Origin: Ciona intestinalis
Lineage: Eukaryota > Chordata > Ascidiacea > Phlebobranchia > Cionidae
Reading direction: 5' to 3'
Length of the DNA stretch: 64,000 bases
NCBI RefSeq assembly: GCF_000224145.3
Contig: NC_020167.2
Location: 2,978,450-3,042,449 of the forward strand
Shown: one piece after another, positions 11,739-24,787 of the stretch
Position numbering within the stretch: position 1 is the first letter of the stretch
Layout: the number at the start of each line of letters is the position of its first letter
Made by a program: the position numbers and the translations under genes
The notes under the pieces: model-generated
The model's database searches: none
Seen by the model: the letters and a program-made list of their open reading frames with translations, nothing else
Told to the model about the DNA's origin: nothing

Positions 11739-14700
11739 ATGAGTAAACAGAGTCGTTTATTGGAAGAAGAAAGACGTAAAGTGAATTTTAGTGTTGAGGA
11801 ACTGACTAATATTTATGATGGTGGGGTGGAACAGACTGAGATGAAAAGAAAAGTGGGTAAGTTTTATTGGTAGAGAAACTTTTTATATATAAATATGTAT
11901 AAATATATATATATTAAGTTGTTCATTTAGCTGTTTGGTTTTGGTTATACAGTGCAAAGACAATTCTGTGCTGTGTACATCTCGTGTTAGTTCTATTTAG
12001 AAATGTTGTGCTTGTTATTTTAAGTTTTGTTGAACAAAGCAATATTTTTACAGAGGCTGCAATTCACAATGATCCTGAATGTCGGTGTAAAGATGTTGGA
12101 ATGATGACTAGAGAAGAGAGATTCAATGATGGCATGAGAAGGACGATACATTTGAACAAAGTTGTTTTTCCTCGGGAAGGATGGAATGCGTTCTCAAAAG
12201 AGCTTGATTATGTATTGAGGTAACCAATGTCATTAGGTTGCATTCAAAACGTCCGCTGATTGTCATTTCAGTTAATTTAATCTTTGGTACAGTATTGAAA
12301 GCAATGAAAAAAATATCTGTTGGTTATAGCTGTAAAAGAACATGGTTTCCTGGGAAAAAAGTTTTAGTGCTTGATTTATATGTATTGTTAAGTTGAGTTT
12401 GTTTTAGAAACCTTTAATAACCTCTGTGTTAGTTTTCTAATATGTACATAAACCATTTCAGGAATATCGGTAAAGAATTTTGCTTAGGCATCCACACTGG
12501 TGTGTTCCTTCCTTGCATTTTAAGTTTTGGATCAGATGAACAAATAGCAAAGTGGTTGCCCCTTGGTGCTCAGCTTCAAATTATTGGAACATACGCACAG
12601 ACTGAACTTGGACATGGTATGTTTAGAATTTTAATTATATTACACTAATATAGGCCTATCTGCCCTATACCATAACTTGTAAGCAGGTAAGGGGTGTATG
12701 AAACAGTCCAACTGTGTTAAAAACGACTGTAATTTCCCTGAGAGGGTTAAGCAAGTTATATTCACTCTTTTTATATGTATTTTATTCAGGTACCTTTCTA
12801 CGTGGTTTGCAAACTGTAGCAACGTACGACAAAGCAAGTCAAGAATTCGTCATCAACTGTCCTGAAATTTCTGCCATGAAATGGTGGCCTGGAGACAGTA
12901 AGATATTTAAAGCAAATCTATTTAAAACACTAAAAGTAATTATAGCTTGGGGTAAAGTAAAAAAGGAAAAAATACTCCTTTTTTATTAATTTTATCATAG
13001 GTTTAATGCAAAATCTGTCCTAAATTGTAGGTTTCATGTTGTGCCATGCTTTCCTATCTTACCGCTACAGAATAGAAAAGGAAGTTTCCATATAATATAT
13101 TAAAGTTTTACCTTTAAAATGTGTTGTACATTAAAGTAATTTTACTAAACATATGATTTTTATGTAGTGGGAAAGTCAGCGAACCATGCTTTAGTGATGG
13201 CACAGGTTGTGATTGACGGCAAGAAGTATGGAATGCACCCATTTATTGTTCAAATAAGGGACCTTACTACTCATATGCCTCTGCCAGGTAATGTCAGGTT
13301 TCTGTCTTCCATTAGAGAAGTGATTTGAAAAAAATGTTTTGCTTTGTAGGTATTACTGTTGGTGATATAGGAAACAAAGTTGGTTTTGAAACAACAGATA
13401 ACGGATTCTTGCATTTTAACAAAGTTCGAATTCCGAGAGAAAACTTACTTTGCAAAAACTCTGAGGTAGTCATTCTTAAAATTAAAAAAAATATATATAT
13501 TTCTGTTATTTGTTTTAATGTGTAAGAAATTGTTCAACTGCATCCTAAACATTCTTGATAGTGGAGTTTACAGGAAAACGAATTTGTGTTTAAATATTCC
13601 TGAATAGGTGAAGCCAGATGGAACATACGTGGCAAAAACTAAAGACAAGATGGTTTATGGTTCCATGGTAAGGTTAAGAGCTATTTTTCTAGAGGGAGAA
13701 GTGGTCAGTGCTCTTGGTAAAGCTTGCACCATCGCTGTCAGATATTCTCTTGTAAGACAACAAGGGGAACTTGAACCTGGGTATGTTAGATTTTGTTATG
13801 GTTTATGGTACTAAAAATGATAATTTAATGGGTACTGTTTTAAAATATTTTGCTTTACAGAAATGTAAAAATAAATTGAAAATAAAACCAAATCATTTTT
13901 TTTTGTTTAAAATATAAATTGTTATAGACAATTTTATATATATATATATGTGTATATTATCAACATTCAGAAAACCTGAAGTAGCAGTGATGGAATATAT
14001 GACACAGCAAAAGAAGTTGTTGCCTTATGTGGCGATGACATATGCCACTCACTTTGCTTGTTTGAAACTGAAAAAAATGTACAATATTTTCGAACAGAAA
14101 GTGAAAGAAGGAGACCTTTCTGGATTGCCAGAGGTTTGTAAACTTTCGTTGCAGATTAATATTAAGTAAGTTAGCGCGGAATTTTATGTAATGACGATTC
14201 AACCATGTCTAAAGAATTTCAGTATCAAATTAATAATGTTTTTTTCCTTTAAACATTGTCCATATTTCTTCCACTAAAAATATTTTTAGACTTCATGAAA
14301 TAAAGTGTTATGAGATTGTATATTCGGTTTCTTCTCTATTTACAGCTTCATGCTTTGTCAGCTGGTATGAAGGCTTCAGTAGCTGAACAGTGCACTGATG
14401 GAATAGAAATACTTCGGAAATCATGTGGTGGCCACGGCTATTCCAATGTAATGCTTATATAATTGAAAGTTATTGATTTTGTAACATATTCATTTGCATA
14501 CCTAGGCAAGTGGGATACCAATAATTTGGGCTCGTGCTGTTGCTGGTTGTACATATGAAGGTGAAAATACTGTTATGTATCTACAGTGTGCCAGGTAAAC
14601 TCACATTCTTAAATGTAGGCCTGTAGCACACATATGTTGTAACCACCATTCTTTATTTATGTCTAAAGGTATCTGGTAAAATGCTACAACCAAGTTCAGA

Positions 14701-15764
14701 CCAACAGATTGCATGGAACTGTTGCTTATCTAAACAACATGAACCAATCAACATGTAGAGTTAACAAAGCAAATGATTTCCAGCAACCTGCTGTACTTGT
14801 GGCTTGCTTTCAATACAGGTTGTATACTTAACAAAAAGTACATGGTGTTTTATTGTATCTGTTCTTGTATTAATAATTTGTTATTCATTACAGGGCCAGA
14901 GAAGTCATAAAATCAGTTGCTATGAAAATTAATCATTTAACTAAAAATGGTTATCCAAATCATGAAGCTTGGAACAAATGTTCTGTGGAGCTTGTCAATG
15001 TAGTTAAGGTGAGGTCAATTGTGAATATAAGTTGGAAAAAGTTGGTTTGCTTATTAAGGCATTTTTGTCAGCTTTACCTTTTAATTTTAGCATAATTAAA
15101 TAGTGTTTAGTGTTCTGAAAATCAGGTGATTTATGTGGTATTTCACTCATTTTACATGCGGTTTGTTCTCAGGCACACATCACACAATACATTGTGGCTA
15201 CTTTTGCATCTGTGATAGATGAGCTATCTTGTTCACCACCTGTTAAAACAGTCTTACTCCAAATGTGTGCTTTGTATGCACTTGAAAATATAACTTTATA
15301 CTCTGGGGATTTTCTGAAGGTATACATGTTGATTTAGTATTTTGGTAATAAATATATAAATTTGTGTTATTATTCCTAAGGTATACATTTCAGGTTGGTT
15401 ACCTATCACCAAAACAATGTGATCTTGCTCTGGAGGCTGAACTTGACTTGCTGTCTTGTTTAAGACCAAATGCAGTTGGTTTGGTTGATGCGTTTGATTA
15501 TTCGGATGATTTACTTCAGTCTTGTATTGGTGCTTATGATGGTAATGTATATGAGAGACTGTTTGAATGGGCAAAGAAGTCACCATTAAATAAAACTGAG
15601 GTAAACTTTATTTTATTTGCTGTGCTGGTATTGCGTACCAATAATAACTGGTTTAGGTAACCACTTTTTATGAACAGGTACATGAAGAGACTTACAAATA
15701 TTTGAAACCATATCTTCATGCTGGAAGAGATATATTAGAAGGGAAAACAAAATCAAAGCTGTAG
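11739..15764 (+). CDS. ACOX1: Peroxisomal acyl-CoA oxidase, copy 2 (tandem paralogue)
   Basis: Exons: 11739-11856, 12054-12219, 12462-12616, 12790-12897, 13168-13287, 13350-13465, 13608-13780, 13971-14133, 14346-14447, 14506-14594, 14669-14818, 14894-15008, 15173-15319, 15394-15600, 15678-15764. The sum is 2016 nt, 671 residues. It starts [20 protein letters not shown]. Landmarks parallel copy 1: [28 protein letters not shown], and [16 protein letters not shown] with the likely catalytic Glu. It ends KSKL, so it also carries PTS1. Eleven of fifteen exons have exactly the same length as in copy 1, with the same phases, so the pair arose by whole-gene tandem duplication. The proteins have diverged clearly, especially at the N-terminus and around residues 440-500, so substrate chain-length preference may differ (inference). 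It could be orthologous to ACOX1 or to an invertebrate-specific branch. Confidence 0.94.
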
Positions 15765-16559
15765 TTTGTAATATTTACCGTACAGCTTTGGTGGAATACT
15801 TATATTTGTTTTAACAACCCATTCCTCTTAATTTGATATTCTATTTGTAATTTTATTGAATGCACTTCTTCATATTCATGAACTGTATTTACATAGTTTT
15901 GGTGTAAATAATTCTGCTGAATACAAGCTTACTGTAATGATTTTCTTAGTTATTTTTTTGGGTTGTGACTACGCCATATTTAACCTTTAAATGGAATAAA
16001 AAAATGTATATTGATAGGAACAGTAAAATGTTTTTTGTCAATTCACCACTATAAATTACTCCCCAAAGAACACCAAAATAAATCGCCATTTTTTTGGGTT
16101 GTGACTACGCCATATTTAACCTTTAAATGGAATAAAAGGATGTATATTGATAGGAACAGTAAAATGTTTTTTGTCAATTCACCACTTTAAATTACTCCCC
16201 AAAGAACACCAAAATAAATCGCCGGTTATCGTAAAGTACTTTACTTAACAACTTCTGAGAATATTTTCATTACCTTTTTTCCTCGCATTATTTTCTCATA
16301 CTAAAGACACAATTTAAAAATGAGAGAATGCAAGAAAAAAATAAAGTAGTCTGGTCATAGGGTGTGTGATAAAGTACAAGCATTGTGACTCCGTGACTTG
16401 AAGGTGATTGCTGGTAAACGTGTGAATTGTACAAACAAAAAGTAAATAAATCTGATTATAATGAGTATGGAAATTAAGTAGTATAGTTAGCTTTGCAAGA
16501 AAACTTGGTCTAATTGTTTATTTCTGCATTATTGTAGAGTAGGTCCCTCTGTTTCCATT
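15765..16559. other. ACOX copy 2 3' flank and AIFM1 upstream region
   Basis: Holds a tandem duplication at 15953-16223 and otherwise unremarkable AT-rich sequence. The AIFM1 start codon follows at 16560. No separate gene was seen. Confidence 0.6.
15953..16223. repeat. 136-bp tandem duplication, two copies
   Basis: The block 'gggttgtgactacgccatat...aacaccaaaataaatcgcc' occurs twice, with period 136 (shared 'gtgactacgcc' at 15965 and 16101). The copies differ at only a few bases. It lies just 3' of ACOX copy 2, inside or just beyond its 3' UTR. Confidence 0.92.
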
Positions 16560-19500
16560 ATGTTTAGGTGTGTAAGACTGTGCGAGCATTCCAGTTCTAT
16601 CTCAAGGAGTTTATTAAACAAAAATGCACCAAAGACGCAAGCTGTGATAGGTGGGTAATTCATAAAAAAATAAACAGCAATAACCTGCTAGCTTTTTCAT
16701 ACTCCTAATTTAAACTTTATTGTAGTTTCAAGATATCAAGATCAAGTTACACCAGTTCATTGCAAACAGAATCGTGCATTTTATTCACAAAAGGCGACAT
16801 TTCATTCTGATCAATCATCTAACTATGGATCAGGTTTCTGCATAATTGGTGGCACTTTATTTTTTGGCATTGTAAGTTTAAATTCCATGTGTTGAAACTT
16901 GAAACACATTGATTGCAAGTTTGCAACCATGTCTATACTGTTTTATTAATAAATATTTTATGTCACAGGGGATCTACAAATACTTAACTGAATCCAAAGC
17001 AAATGCTGCAGAAGCTCAGACCCAAGGTAAATCAGTTGAACAAGCAACTGAAGATGTTTTTGGTATGCTGTTTTATGAACACTAAGTTATATAACTAATA
17101 TTCATAATTAAAACATATGGGACAATGTCTAGTAATGTAAATGAATATTGTATTACTTAAACGAATAAATGCTTACTTTATTCTCTTGTAGCCGGAAAAC
17201 GACAGTCGTTATAACATTTCTTAAATTTTTTTATAACATTTTCTTAAATATTTTTTTACTTTTTAAAATTTGGCATTCATTTGCGTATCGTTGTTGCCAC
17301 TTCCTATACAAGTTGTCTTATCCGGGTAAATGACACTGTCATTAAAATAAAGGTCATTCACCCTGATGAAGACAACCTGTGTTATTAGGACAGAAAAAAC
17401 GTTAAAAAGTGTAATAAGCTTAGTGACAACAGTTTAAATGTTATATTTATTCTTTTACTGTTGTTATTATGTTTAGGTGTTCCCCCAGCGGCAGAGTTTC
17501 CTTCACAAGTTCAGTATTTATTGATTGGTGGTGGGACTGCTTCATATGCTGCTATGAGAGCAATTAAGAAGAGAGATGTCACTGCCAAGGTAAAGAGTAT
17601 GGTAAAATAAGGTAACAAAGAAATATTTTTAAGTGAATTTTAATCAACAGTTTAATATATTTTTAGGATATAAATGTGTGTTTTCAAATTTAATTGATTT
17701 TACAGATTCTGATCATTAGTGAAGATTCCTATCCCCCCTACATGAGGCCACCATTATCCAAGGAGTTATGGTACAGTGATGATGAGGAAGCTGCTAAAAA
17801 GTTACAATTCAAGTCCTGGAATGGAAAATGGAGGGATGTCTATTTCGAGAAGCCTGACTATTATTGCGCACCAAGCGATCTACCTGCTAAATCTGAGGGT
17901 GGAGTAGCAGTGGCAAATAATACAAGGGTGAGATTAGAGTTTATCTTGTTATTTGTGGAAAATTGAAATTACCAGCAATAGGTCTTCTGTGTGTAGCTAC
18001 ATTTTAAATGGAAAAATGCATGGATAAGTTACACAGAACATTTATTTTAAAACTTGAATTGTACTTTTTATAAATAATACATTGCCACTGTTTTTGATTT
18101 TGGTTTAAAGCAGATACAGGAATATTTTAAATGTGTAAAGTTATTAAAAGTAACTTGTGAATTCCCCTACATATTATATAATATTTTAATATTTCAATTA
18201 CAGGTTGTGAGTCTAAACCCAACAGACAACATTGCCACTCTTAAAGATGGGACTGAAATCAAATATGACAAGTGTCTTATTGCAACTGGTGGACAGCCCA
18301 AGAATTTGCCTGTGTTTAGAAAAGCTTCAGCTGAAATTCAAAAGAAGGTCTCCACCTACAGAACGGTAAGATTGTTAAATTAGATAAACCCATTTCTTTG
18401 TTAAAGGACCACATCTAAAAGCAGCTGGTTGTAAGGCTTTAAATCTCTTTTATAACAGAACTCCTTATATTGCTTTGTAAGCGAGGTTTAATTAAGGTAT
18501 GTTTGGTTTTTGATAAACAATCTTTTAACGGCTTATCTAGTATGAAAATTTTTAGATGGCCACTTTGTAATGTTTTGCTAGTGTGTTAAAACTTTAGATG
18601 ATTTTATTTGTCTGGCAAAGAATAGAATACATTGTGAAAGGTCTTACTATTAGTTATAGTAATTTCAGTAAATTTGTATTCCATGCTATTTTCTGTATCA
18701 AGAATATCATTGCAACACTGGTGTTTAAACAAATTTCAATAAATTAATAATAAAAAAAACAGTACAACACTAAACACTTTAACCAACCTATTAAATATTA
18801 CATCTTTTAATGAATGCTATAAGATATTCTTAGTCAGTATAGTCACCCACTAACTTATCATATTGTTTCCTACTCAGGCAAGTGACTTCACAGAGTTAAA
18901 CAATATAACAGACGGAGTGAAGTCGATCACTGTGATTGGTGGAGGGTTCATGGGGAGTGAACTTGCATGTGCACTTGGTCACAAAGGTGATCATTTTTTA
19001 CATTATTATTGGTTAAGTTAGTTTGTAATTCTATGTTAATGTCTCTATTATTTGGTACATTTTTTATGAAAAAAAACAGTGTGTATAAATCAAATAAAGC
19101 TTTTTAGGGTAGGCCATTTTTATTTTTTGAAGTGTTATCGCACGTTGGTTGGTAACATAGTAAAATGCCAGAACATCTTTATCGGACTTCCGTAGTCTGT
19201 CTTCTGAACTACAGCTTATATTTACTAAAATAAGAGTTCAAATTTATATTTTTATCGGAGCAACCAGTCATACCATTACATACTATGCAGTATGTATATA
19301 GTAGTCTAAACTTAAGTAAACTATATATGCCACATACACATACAACAACATATTTATTCTACCATGTTTCTAACACAATAGTTAACTTATACATGTTATC
19401 AACTAACAACCTATAATATACCTTAACCTATCATATCCAGGTCAAAAAGTAGGATTTGAAGTTAATCAAATATTCCCCGAAAATGGCAACATGGGAAATG

Positions 19501-21614
19501 TTCTTCCTGAGTATTTAACTAAGTGGACAACCAGTAAAGTAAAAAGTGAAGGAGTGAATGTGATCACGGATACTGTGGTTAATAATGTAACGATGCAGGA
19601 TGGCAGGTTAAAACTACAGCTGCGTACTGGACAAGAGGTATTTATTTAAATGTTTGTTACTAAAGCTTTTACTTTTAAGAGGCATACCAACGAAAAATGA
19701 AAACTTGTATATGAATAGATATGCTCAAATGTAACTTAAAGGTACCATCAAAGTTTGCCAAAACGTTACGGCTTCTAAAAAAAATCATGTAAAAACCCTG
19801 CTGGAGTAAAAAATATTTGTCTGTTTCCACAATGAGTTATTTTAATAAATTAATTTTATCTTAGATACTTACTGACCACGTAGTAGTAGCCGTTGGTCTT
19901 GGCATCGACACAAGTCTTGCAGAATCTGGTGGATTAGAAACTGATGAAAGATTTGGTGGTTATCGTGTGAATGCTGAACTTCAAGCTAGATCTAATATCT
20001 GGGTGGTAAGTAAAGCAAATGTACAGAGAGTTTTAAAGCAGAAAACATGGGGTTCTATGTTGGGACTTACGTCCTAGAGCATAGGCAATGGGACAAGAGG
20101 TTTAGGGCAGAGTTTTGGCACATTACCCTCTAAAAGGGGTTGGCAGCGAAAAGTGTTAGAGATAATGAAATACTAAACAGAGAGTAGGGACCTAAGGAGT
20201 TGAAATTTAGGAATTTGCAGCTTGGAATTAACATTGACCCATAGAAAAAATAAATTGTTCCACTGTAGTGATATGTAATATCTATGCAAGTTTGAAATAT
20301 TGGCCTTTCTGTTTGCAGGCAGGAGATGCTTCGTGTTTCTTCGATGCAAAACTGGGTCGTAGGAGAGTGGAGCATCATGATCATGCTGTTGTTAGTGGAA
20401 GATTGGCAGGGGAGAATATGGCTGGTGGACAGAAATCCTACTACCATCAGTCTATGTTTTGGTAATTGTCTAAAAAAAGTCTATTGGTTTTTAAACTTTT
20501 TTGTACGTTTTACCATTTTAACAAAGTTGCCTATCAGATTTCCCCCAATATGTAATATTTCCCCAATATGTATGGCGCTCATTTATTAAAAAGCTGAAAC
20601 AACTAATTACATCAGTTATATTTAATGCGACGGATGCGCTAGCTTTTTGGCAACAAGTTGTTTAATGTCTTGTGAAGTACATAATTGACACAATTTTTCT
20701 GTCCCTTTAACTGATGTGGATTTTAATTGATAGCACTTTTACCGCCAGGAGTAAATTTACCCCAGTTTAAGAAATGCTGGTCTAAACTGTTTTTCAGCTG
20801 CATTGTATAGTAATTTTTTCTATAGCCCTATATAAGGTAAAGTTATAAAATGATTGAATGTGTTGTTAAACGGCATTGACCTTTTCAATTTGTATAAACT
20901 TTTAATAATGTTATATAATATTGTTTGTAACAGGTCTGACCTTGGTCCAGATGTTGGTTATGAAGCAATTGGAATTATTGATTCAGCTTTGCCCACTGTG
21001 GGAGTATTTGCTAAGGCAACTGAGAAAGACACACCAAAAGCTGCTGAAGGTGCAGGGTTAAGGGATGATGGTGCAGGTATGGGATGGTGGTTTCAAATTT
21101 ACCATGTTAATGTAGAATACTTAGTTCTGTTCTTTTTCCATTACCTTATGCTGCAAAATCACTTCTTACCGAGATCCAGTTTTATTATTTCACCTTGATA
21201 TTCATATTACTGTATTTCCAACTGGTTATAGAAAACCCAGCAGAAAATACTGAAAAACAACCCACCACCACCACCACCACTGCTTCAAGTGAGGAATTTG
21301 GAAAGGGAGTTGTATTTTATCTGCGACAACAGAAAGTTGTCGGTGTTTTGCTGTGGAATGTCTTTGGACGAATGCCAATTGCACGAAAGGTACAGTTTAA
21401 TTAATGAAAAGTTTTTTGAATGAAGTGTTACACAATGCGGGATATATTATCGCCATTTTTCCCAATAACAATTAATAAACATACAAATATAAAGCTGTAA
21501 ATATGAAACAATATAAATTAATTCATATTGCAGATGATAAGAGATCAACAAGCGTATGACGACTACACTGAAGTGGCGAAACTTTTCAAGATTCACAGTG
21601 AAGAGCTGGATTAA
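16560..21614 (+). CDS. AIFM1: Apoptosis-inducing factor, mitochondrial
   Basis: FAD/NADH oxidoreductase of the mitochondrial intermembrane space, needed for respiratory-chain assembly; in vertebrates it can move to the nucleus in caspase-independent death. Exons: 16560-16650, 16726-16871, 16969-17062, 17477-17589, 17706-17927, 18204-18365, 18878-18986, 19441-19637, 19865-20005, 20319-20461, 20934-21076, 21232-21389, 21534-21614. The sum is 1800 nt, 599 residues (human 613). It begins MFRC like human AIF, with a basic, Ser-rich presequence. A hydrophobic anchor [13 protein letters not shown] lies at about 67-79. The FAD dinucleotide fold [13 protein letters not shown] is near 125, and [14 protein letters not shown] follows. 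The second GxGxx[14 protein letters not shown], is near 295, AGDASCFFD near 426, then [20 protein letters not shown]. The C-terminal domain ends [15 protein letters not shown] Thr tract (about six) sits in the variable C-terminal insertion. A polyadenylation signal is at 21809. Confidence 0.96.
17308..17380. repeat. Imperfect inverted repeat in AIFM1 intron 3
   Basis: The left arm starting 'acaagttgtcttatccgggt' (17308-17334) pairs imperfectly with the right arm 'gtcattcaccctgatgaaga' (17353-17380), with a loop of about 18 bases. The surrounding 17185-17215 also carries the 'cgacagtcgttataac' block of repeat family B. It is probably the remnant of a mobile element of unknown type. Confidence 0.5.
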
Positions 21615-21808
21615 TAAATAAGCTGCTGCCTGTGAAGAAATCATGATGTAGATGAAAATCGCTCCCAGAGTTAATCTGCAATGTAATTCCCAACTTTTTC
21701 CACTTGTTTGTGTGCGGTGCCTTCTGCTTTTCACAAAAATTCATAAATTGTACCGTTGTTGCTATAAAAGTACCATGGTTCTGTAAATGTTCCGAAAGCA
21801 ACGAGAAA

Positions 21809-21814
21809 AATAAA
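21809..21814 (+). other. AATAAA polyadenylation signal, AIFM1
   Basis: AATAAA about 195 bases after the AIFM1 stop and 22 bases before the end of the convergent RAB9 coding sequence. Mature 3' ends of the two transcripts therefore probably overlap. Confidence 0.6.
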
Positions 21815-21835
21815 TTATCTTTAAGCCAATGAGGT

Positions 21836-22594
21836 TCAACAGCAGCTTTGCTTGTCTTTAGCCATGGCCTTCAAGTTAATATTAGGCGTGTCAGAAGTCA
21901 AGTTACTGATACTTGCTTCACCTTGATGAAGTTGGGCAGATACTGTGTTCCTGATGGCAGTTTTAAAGCATTCAGTCACATTAGTCTCGTCTTTAGCGCT
22001 TGTCTCAATGTGAGGGTAGCCGCCGTTTTCTCTGCACCAGTTCTGGGCAACAGATTGCTGAACTTCTTTGTCGTAAACATCGACTTTGTTTCCAAGCACC
22101 ACAAAGGGAAATTTGTCATCATTTATGTCTGCGTAATAAAGGAACTCTTGCTTCCACATTTTCAGGTTGTGAAAGCTCTGTGCATCGTTGACAGCATACG
22201 TCAACATACAGCAATCAGCACCACGGTAGAATGGAGTGCGTAAACTTTTGAATCTCTCTTGACCCGCTGTATCCCAAATTTGTAGCGTGTATTGTTTTCC
22301 TTCAACTTCAACATTTTTGGTCAAAAATTCAACACCTGAAAAACATGTGTTGCATAATCTAACTACTGAAAAGTCTGGACATTTCATTATGTGTTAAGGT
22401 GTTCAGATTTTGTCAAATTTAGCAAAACAAAAACTGCTTCACTATTAAAGTAAGAAAAATCACTTAAACCTACCAATTGTATGGTATGATTGTCCATCAA
22501 ATTCACCGGTGATAAAACGGTTCATTATGGAACTTTTCCCAACTCCTCCATCGCCAATCAAGACAACTTTTAACACTCTAGGTTGATTAGCCAT
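21836..22594 (-). CDS. RAB9: Rab9 small GTPase
   Basis: Late-endosome Rab; in vertebrates it directs mannose-6-phosphate receptor transport from endosome to trans-Golgi. Exon 1 is 22474-22594 (ATG at 22594-22592) and exon 2 is 21836-22335; 621 nt, 206 residues, close to human RAB9A (201). P-loop GDGGVGKSS is at 14-22, the switch I end HTIGVEFL near 38-45, switch II WDTAGQERF at 61-69, base-binding NKVD at 123-126 and ETSAK at 151-155. It ends in CC for double geranylgeranylation. FYYADI-type and RTPFYRGADCCMLTY segments match Rab9 rather than Rab7. The gene is convergent with AIFM1 and divergent from TXNDC9, sharing about 525 bp of upstream DNA. One Rab9 gene is expected before the vertebrate A/B split. 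Confidence 0.95.
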
Positions 22595-23119
22595 ACTTCA
22601 AACTTGCCATATATATACGGAAGACAATGAACTTCTTCAAAGGTAACGATACTATGCGATCTGATAAAAGCGACTGGTGTGTATCAGATGTATATTTTAA
22701 ACAAAAGCTCCCAGTGTAATAACCAAACAATAATATCGCTTTGTATCATTACATCCCGCAAAGAGATTCATCAAGTTTACATATTAATAGACAATTGCAA
22801 TAATCATTGGACCGTGACCATAAGCTATTTTTTTATTAAACCTTCACAGAATTTACAAGTTTGTTAGCATATTTTCGTAGCCCAGTTTTATATGTGCAAC
22901 CTATGCTAAATTTTGGCACAATAAATAAAGTACAGTATAATATAAATGTACCGTGGGTCTATTTTTCTAAAAAAAGAGTCCCCAGAAAATTATCTACGAA
23001 AGATTTCTATGCAGACTATTAGCAACGGTCGTGTTCTCTCGTAAACAAATCATTCGCGTTTTGATTTCACAGAGAACGGTGGTGGAGTTCGTAAAATATT
23101 TCAGCACGTACAGTTCAAG
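22595..23119. promoter_or_regulatory. Head-to-head promoter interval RAB9/TXNDC9
   Basis: This 525-bp interval separates the start codons of two divergent genes and must contain both 5' UTRs and promoters. A 'atatatata' stretch lies close to the RAB9 start (about 22608). No defined transcription-factor site is claimed. Confidence 0.5.
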
Positions 23120-24787
23120 ATGGAATCGCTAATTGAACAACAATTATTACAAGCGGCCCAGGTCGTTGAACAGCAAGTAGATGCGGAGATAAATCGTCTT
23201 GAATCAATGGACGAAGATGAACTTGAAAAAATAAGAGAACGTCGAGTACAAGCGATGAAAAAAGCTCAAGTCCAGAAACAGGTAACAAACATTAGGAATC
23301 CGAAGTTTGTGTATTTTTTACTAGTTAATGTATCCTTTCCCACATTTCTTTTGTCGATTCGTTTTATTTGGTATCTGTTTATGAGCAACACTTGGTTTTC
23401 AATTCTCCTGAGACTTGCTTCGCCATATGTCAGTTTTAATTTAAATTAACACAAGTAAACTTATTTGTAATTTATAGTTACTTCTAATTTGCTGTGTGGT
23501 GACTGGTTACATTTTAAACTTAAATGTGTTGTGCAGTTTTTTTTACAAAATTTAAATATTCTTAAATATTTAGTTATTAACTGATAAGACATCCGAACCA
23601 AACTAGTTTATTGATTTAAACACATTGATAACAAATGGATGTATGCATATTATATGTATATATGTTAAATTGAAGACCTGCGTTTTATAATTCTTACAAG
23701 ATTTTTTTTGTGTTTAATCTTTTAGGAATGGATTAGTAAAGGCCATGGTATGTACAGTGAACTTTCATCTGAAAAAGAATTTTTTGACATTTGCAAAGAG
23801 AGCAAGCATGTTGTGTGCCACTTCTATAAGAACTCTTCATTTAGGTAAGATTACCAGGAGATATGACTTGTATGCGCCCATCATTCCATTTTCTCATTTT
23901 GTAACCTAGTAGTTACCTATCAAAAGACATATCTTAAACCTCACACTATTTCAAAACAAATATATAATAATTATTAATTAATATATAATATATATATACA
24001 TATATATACAGATAGTATGGTTATATATTGATGGACACCTGTGTTACGTGTCATTGAGTTGCATGTGAGATTAAATAAATTGCGATGATGTTTTATATGC
24101 CATATGCCTCGATGCTCATTCATTAGAGCTGTGCTCCTAATAAAAAAAAATGATTCTGTTGTTGCTGGTTTATTGATTTTTATGTTTTAGATGCAAGATT
24201 CTGGACAGCCATTTGTCAACATTGGCTCAACAACACTGTGAGACAAAGTTCATCAAACTAGATGTTGAAAAAGCTCCTTTTCTCACTGAGAGACTTGGAA
24301 TAAGAATTATTCCAACTATGGCTATGGTGAAGGACTCAAAAACTCAGGTAGTAATCGTATAAATATTTGCACTAGCATTATTGAGTTTAAGTTGAATTTG
24401 CGGGTTTTAGGTTAGTGCCTTATAGGTTAGCCTTTAAACCTTTTGTTAAAGGTAGCAATTTAGGGGCTAAGAACTTTATATTTTGAGGGGTAACCGGTTA
24501 TCTTCTTGTGCATAAACCTTTTCTGCTTGAGCCAAATAATTGGATCCATTTTCTCTTGTTACTAGGGGTACATAGTCGGTTTCACAGATCTGGGGAATTG
24601 CGATGACTTTTCTACAGAGATGCTGGAGTGGAGGTTAGGGTGTAGTGAGATGGTCAGATACAAGGGAGACTTGGCAACTCCTCCAGACAACAGGAAAGCA
24701 TCTTCATCCAGGCCATTGACAGAGAAGCCGAAAAAAACCATCAGGGGACGTGAAGAAGATAGTGAGGATTCAGATTATGAGTCCTAA
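23120..24787 (+). CDS. TXNDC9: Thioredoxin domain-containing protein 9 (phosducin-like 3 family)
   Basis: Cytosolic co-factor of the CCT/TRiC chaperonin, acting in actin and tubulin folding in other eukaryotes. Exons: 23120-23281, 23726-23844, 24191-24347, 24566-24787; 660 nt, 219 residues (human 226). The N-terminal helical part contains [13 protein letters not shown] and KAQVQKQEW. The thioredoxin-like fold runs from about 75 to 180: [20 protein letters not shown], where a redox CxxC would sit but is absent as in the family, then [12 protein letters not shown] and [14 protein letters not shown] with the cis-Pro. GFTDLGN and EWRLG follow. The acidic Ser-rich tail [11 protein letters not shown] resembles the human DSDSDDD end. 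Confidence 0.95.

Noticed and set aside
21848-22243. Plus-strand open frame opposite RAB9
   Set aside because: It lies entirely over the RAB9 exon, whose GTPase motifs are unmistakable on the minus strand.
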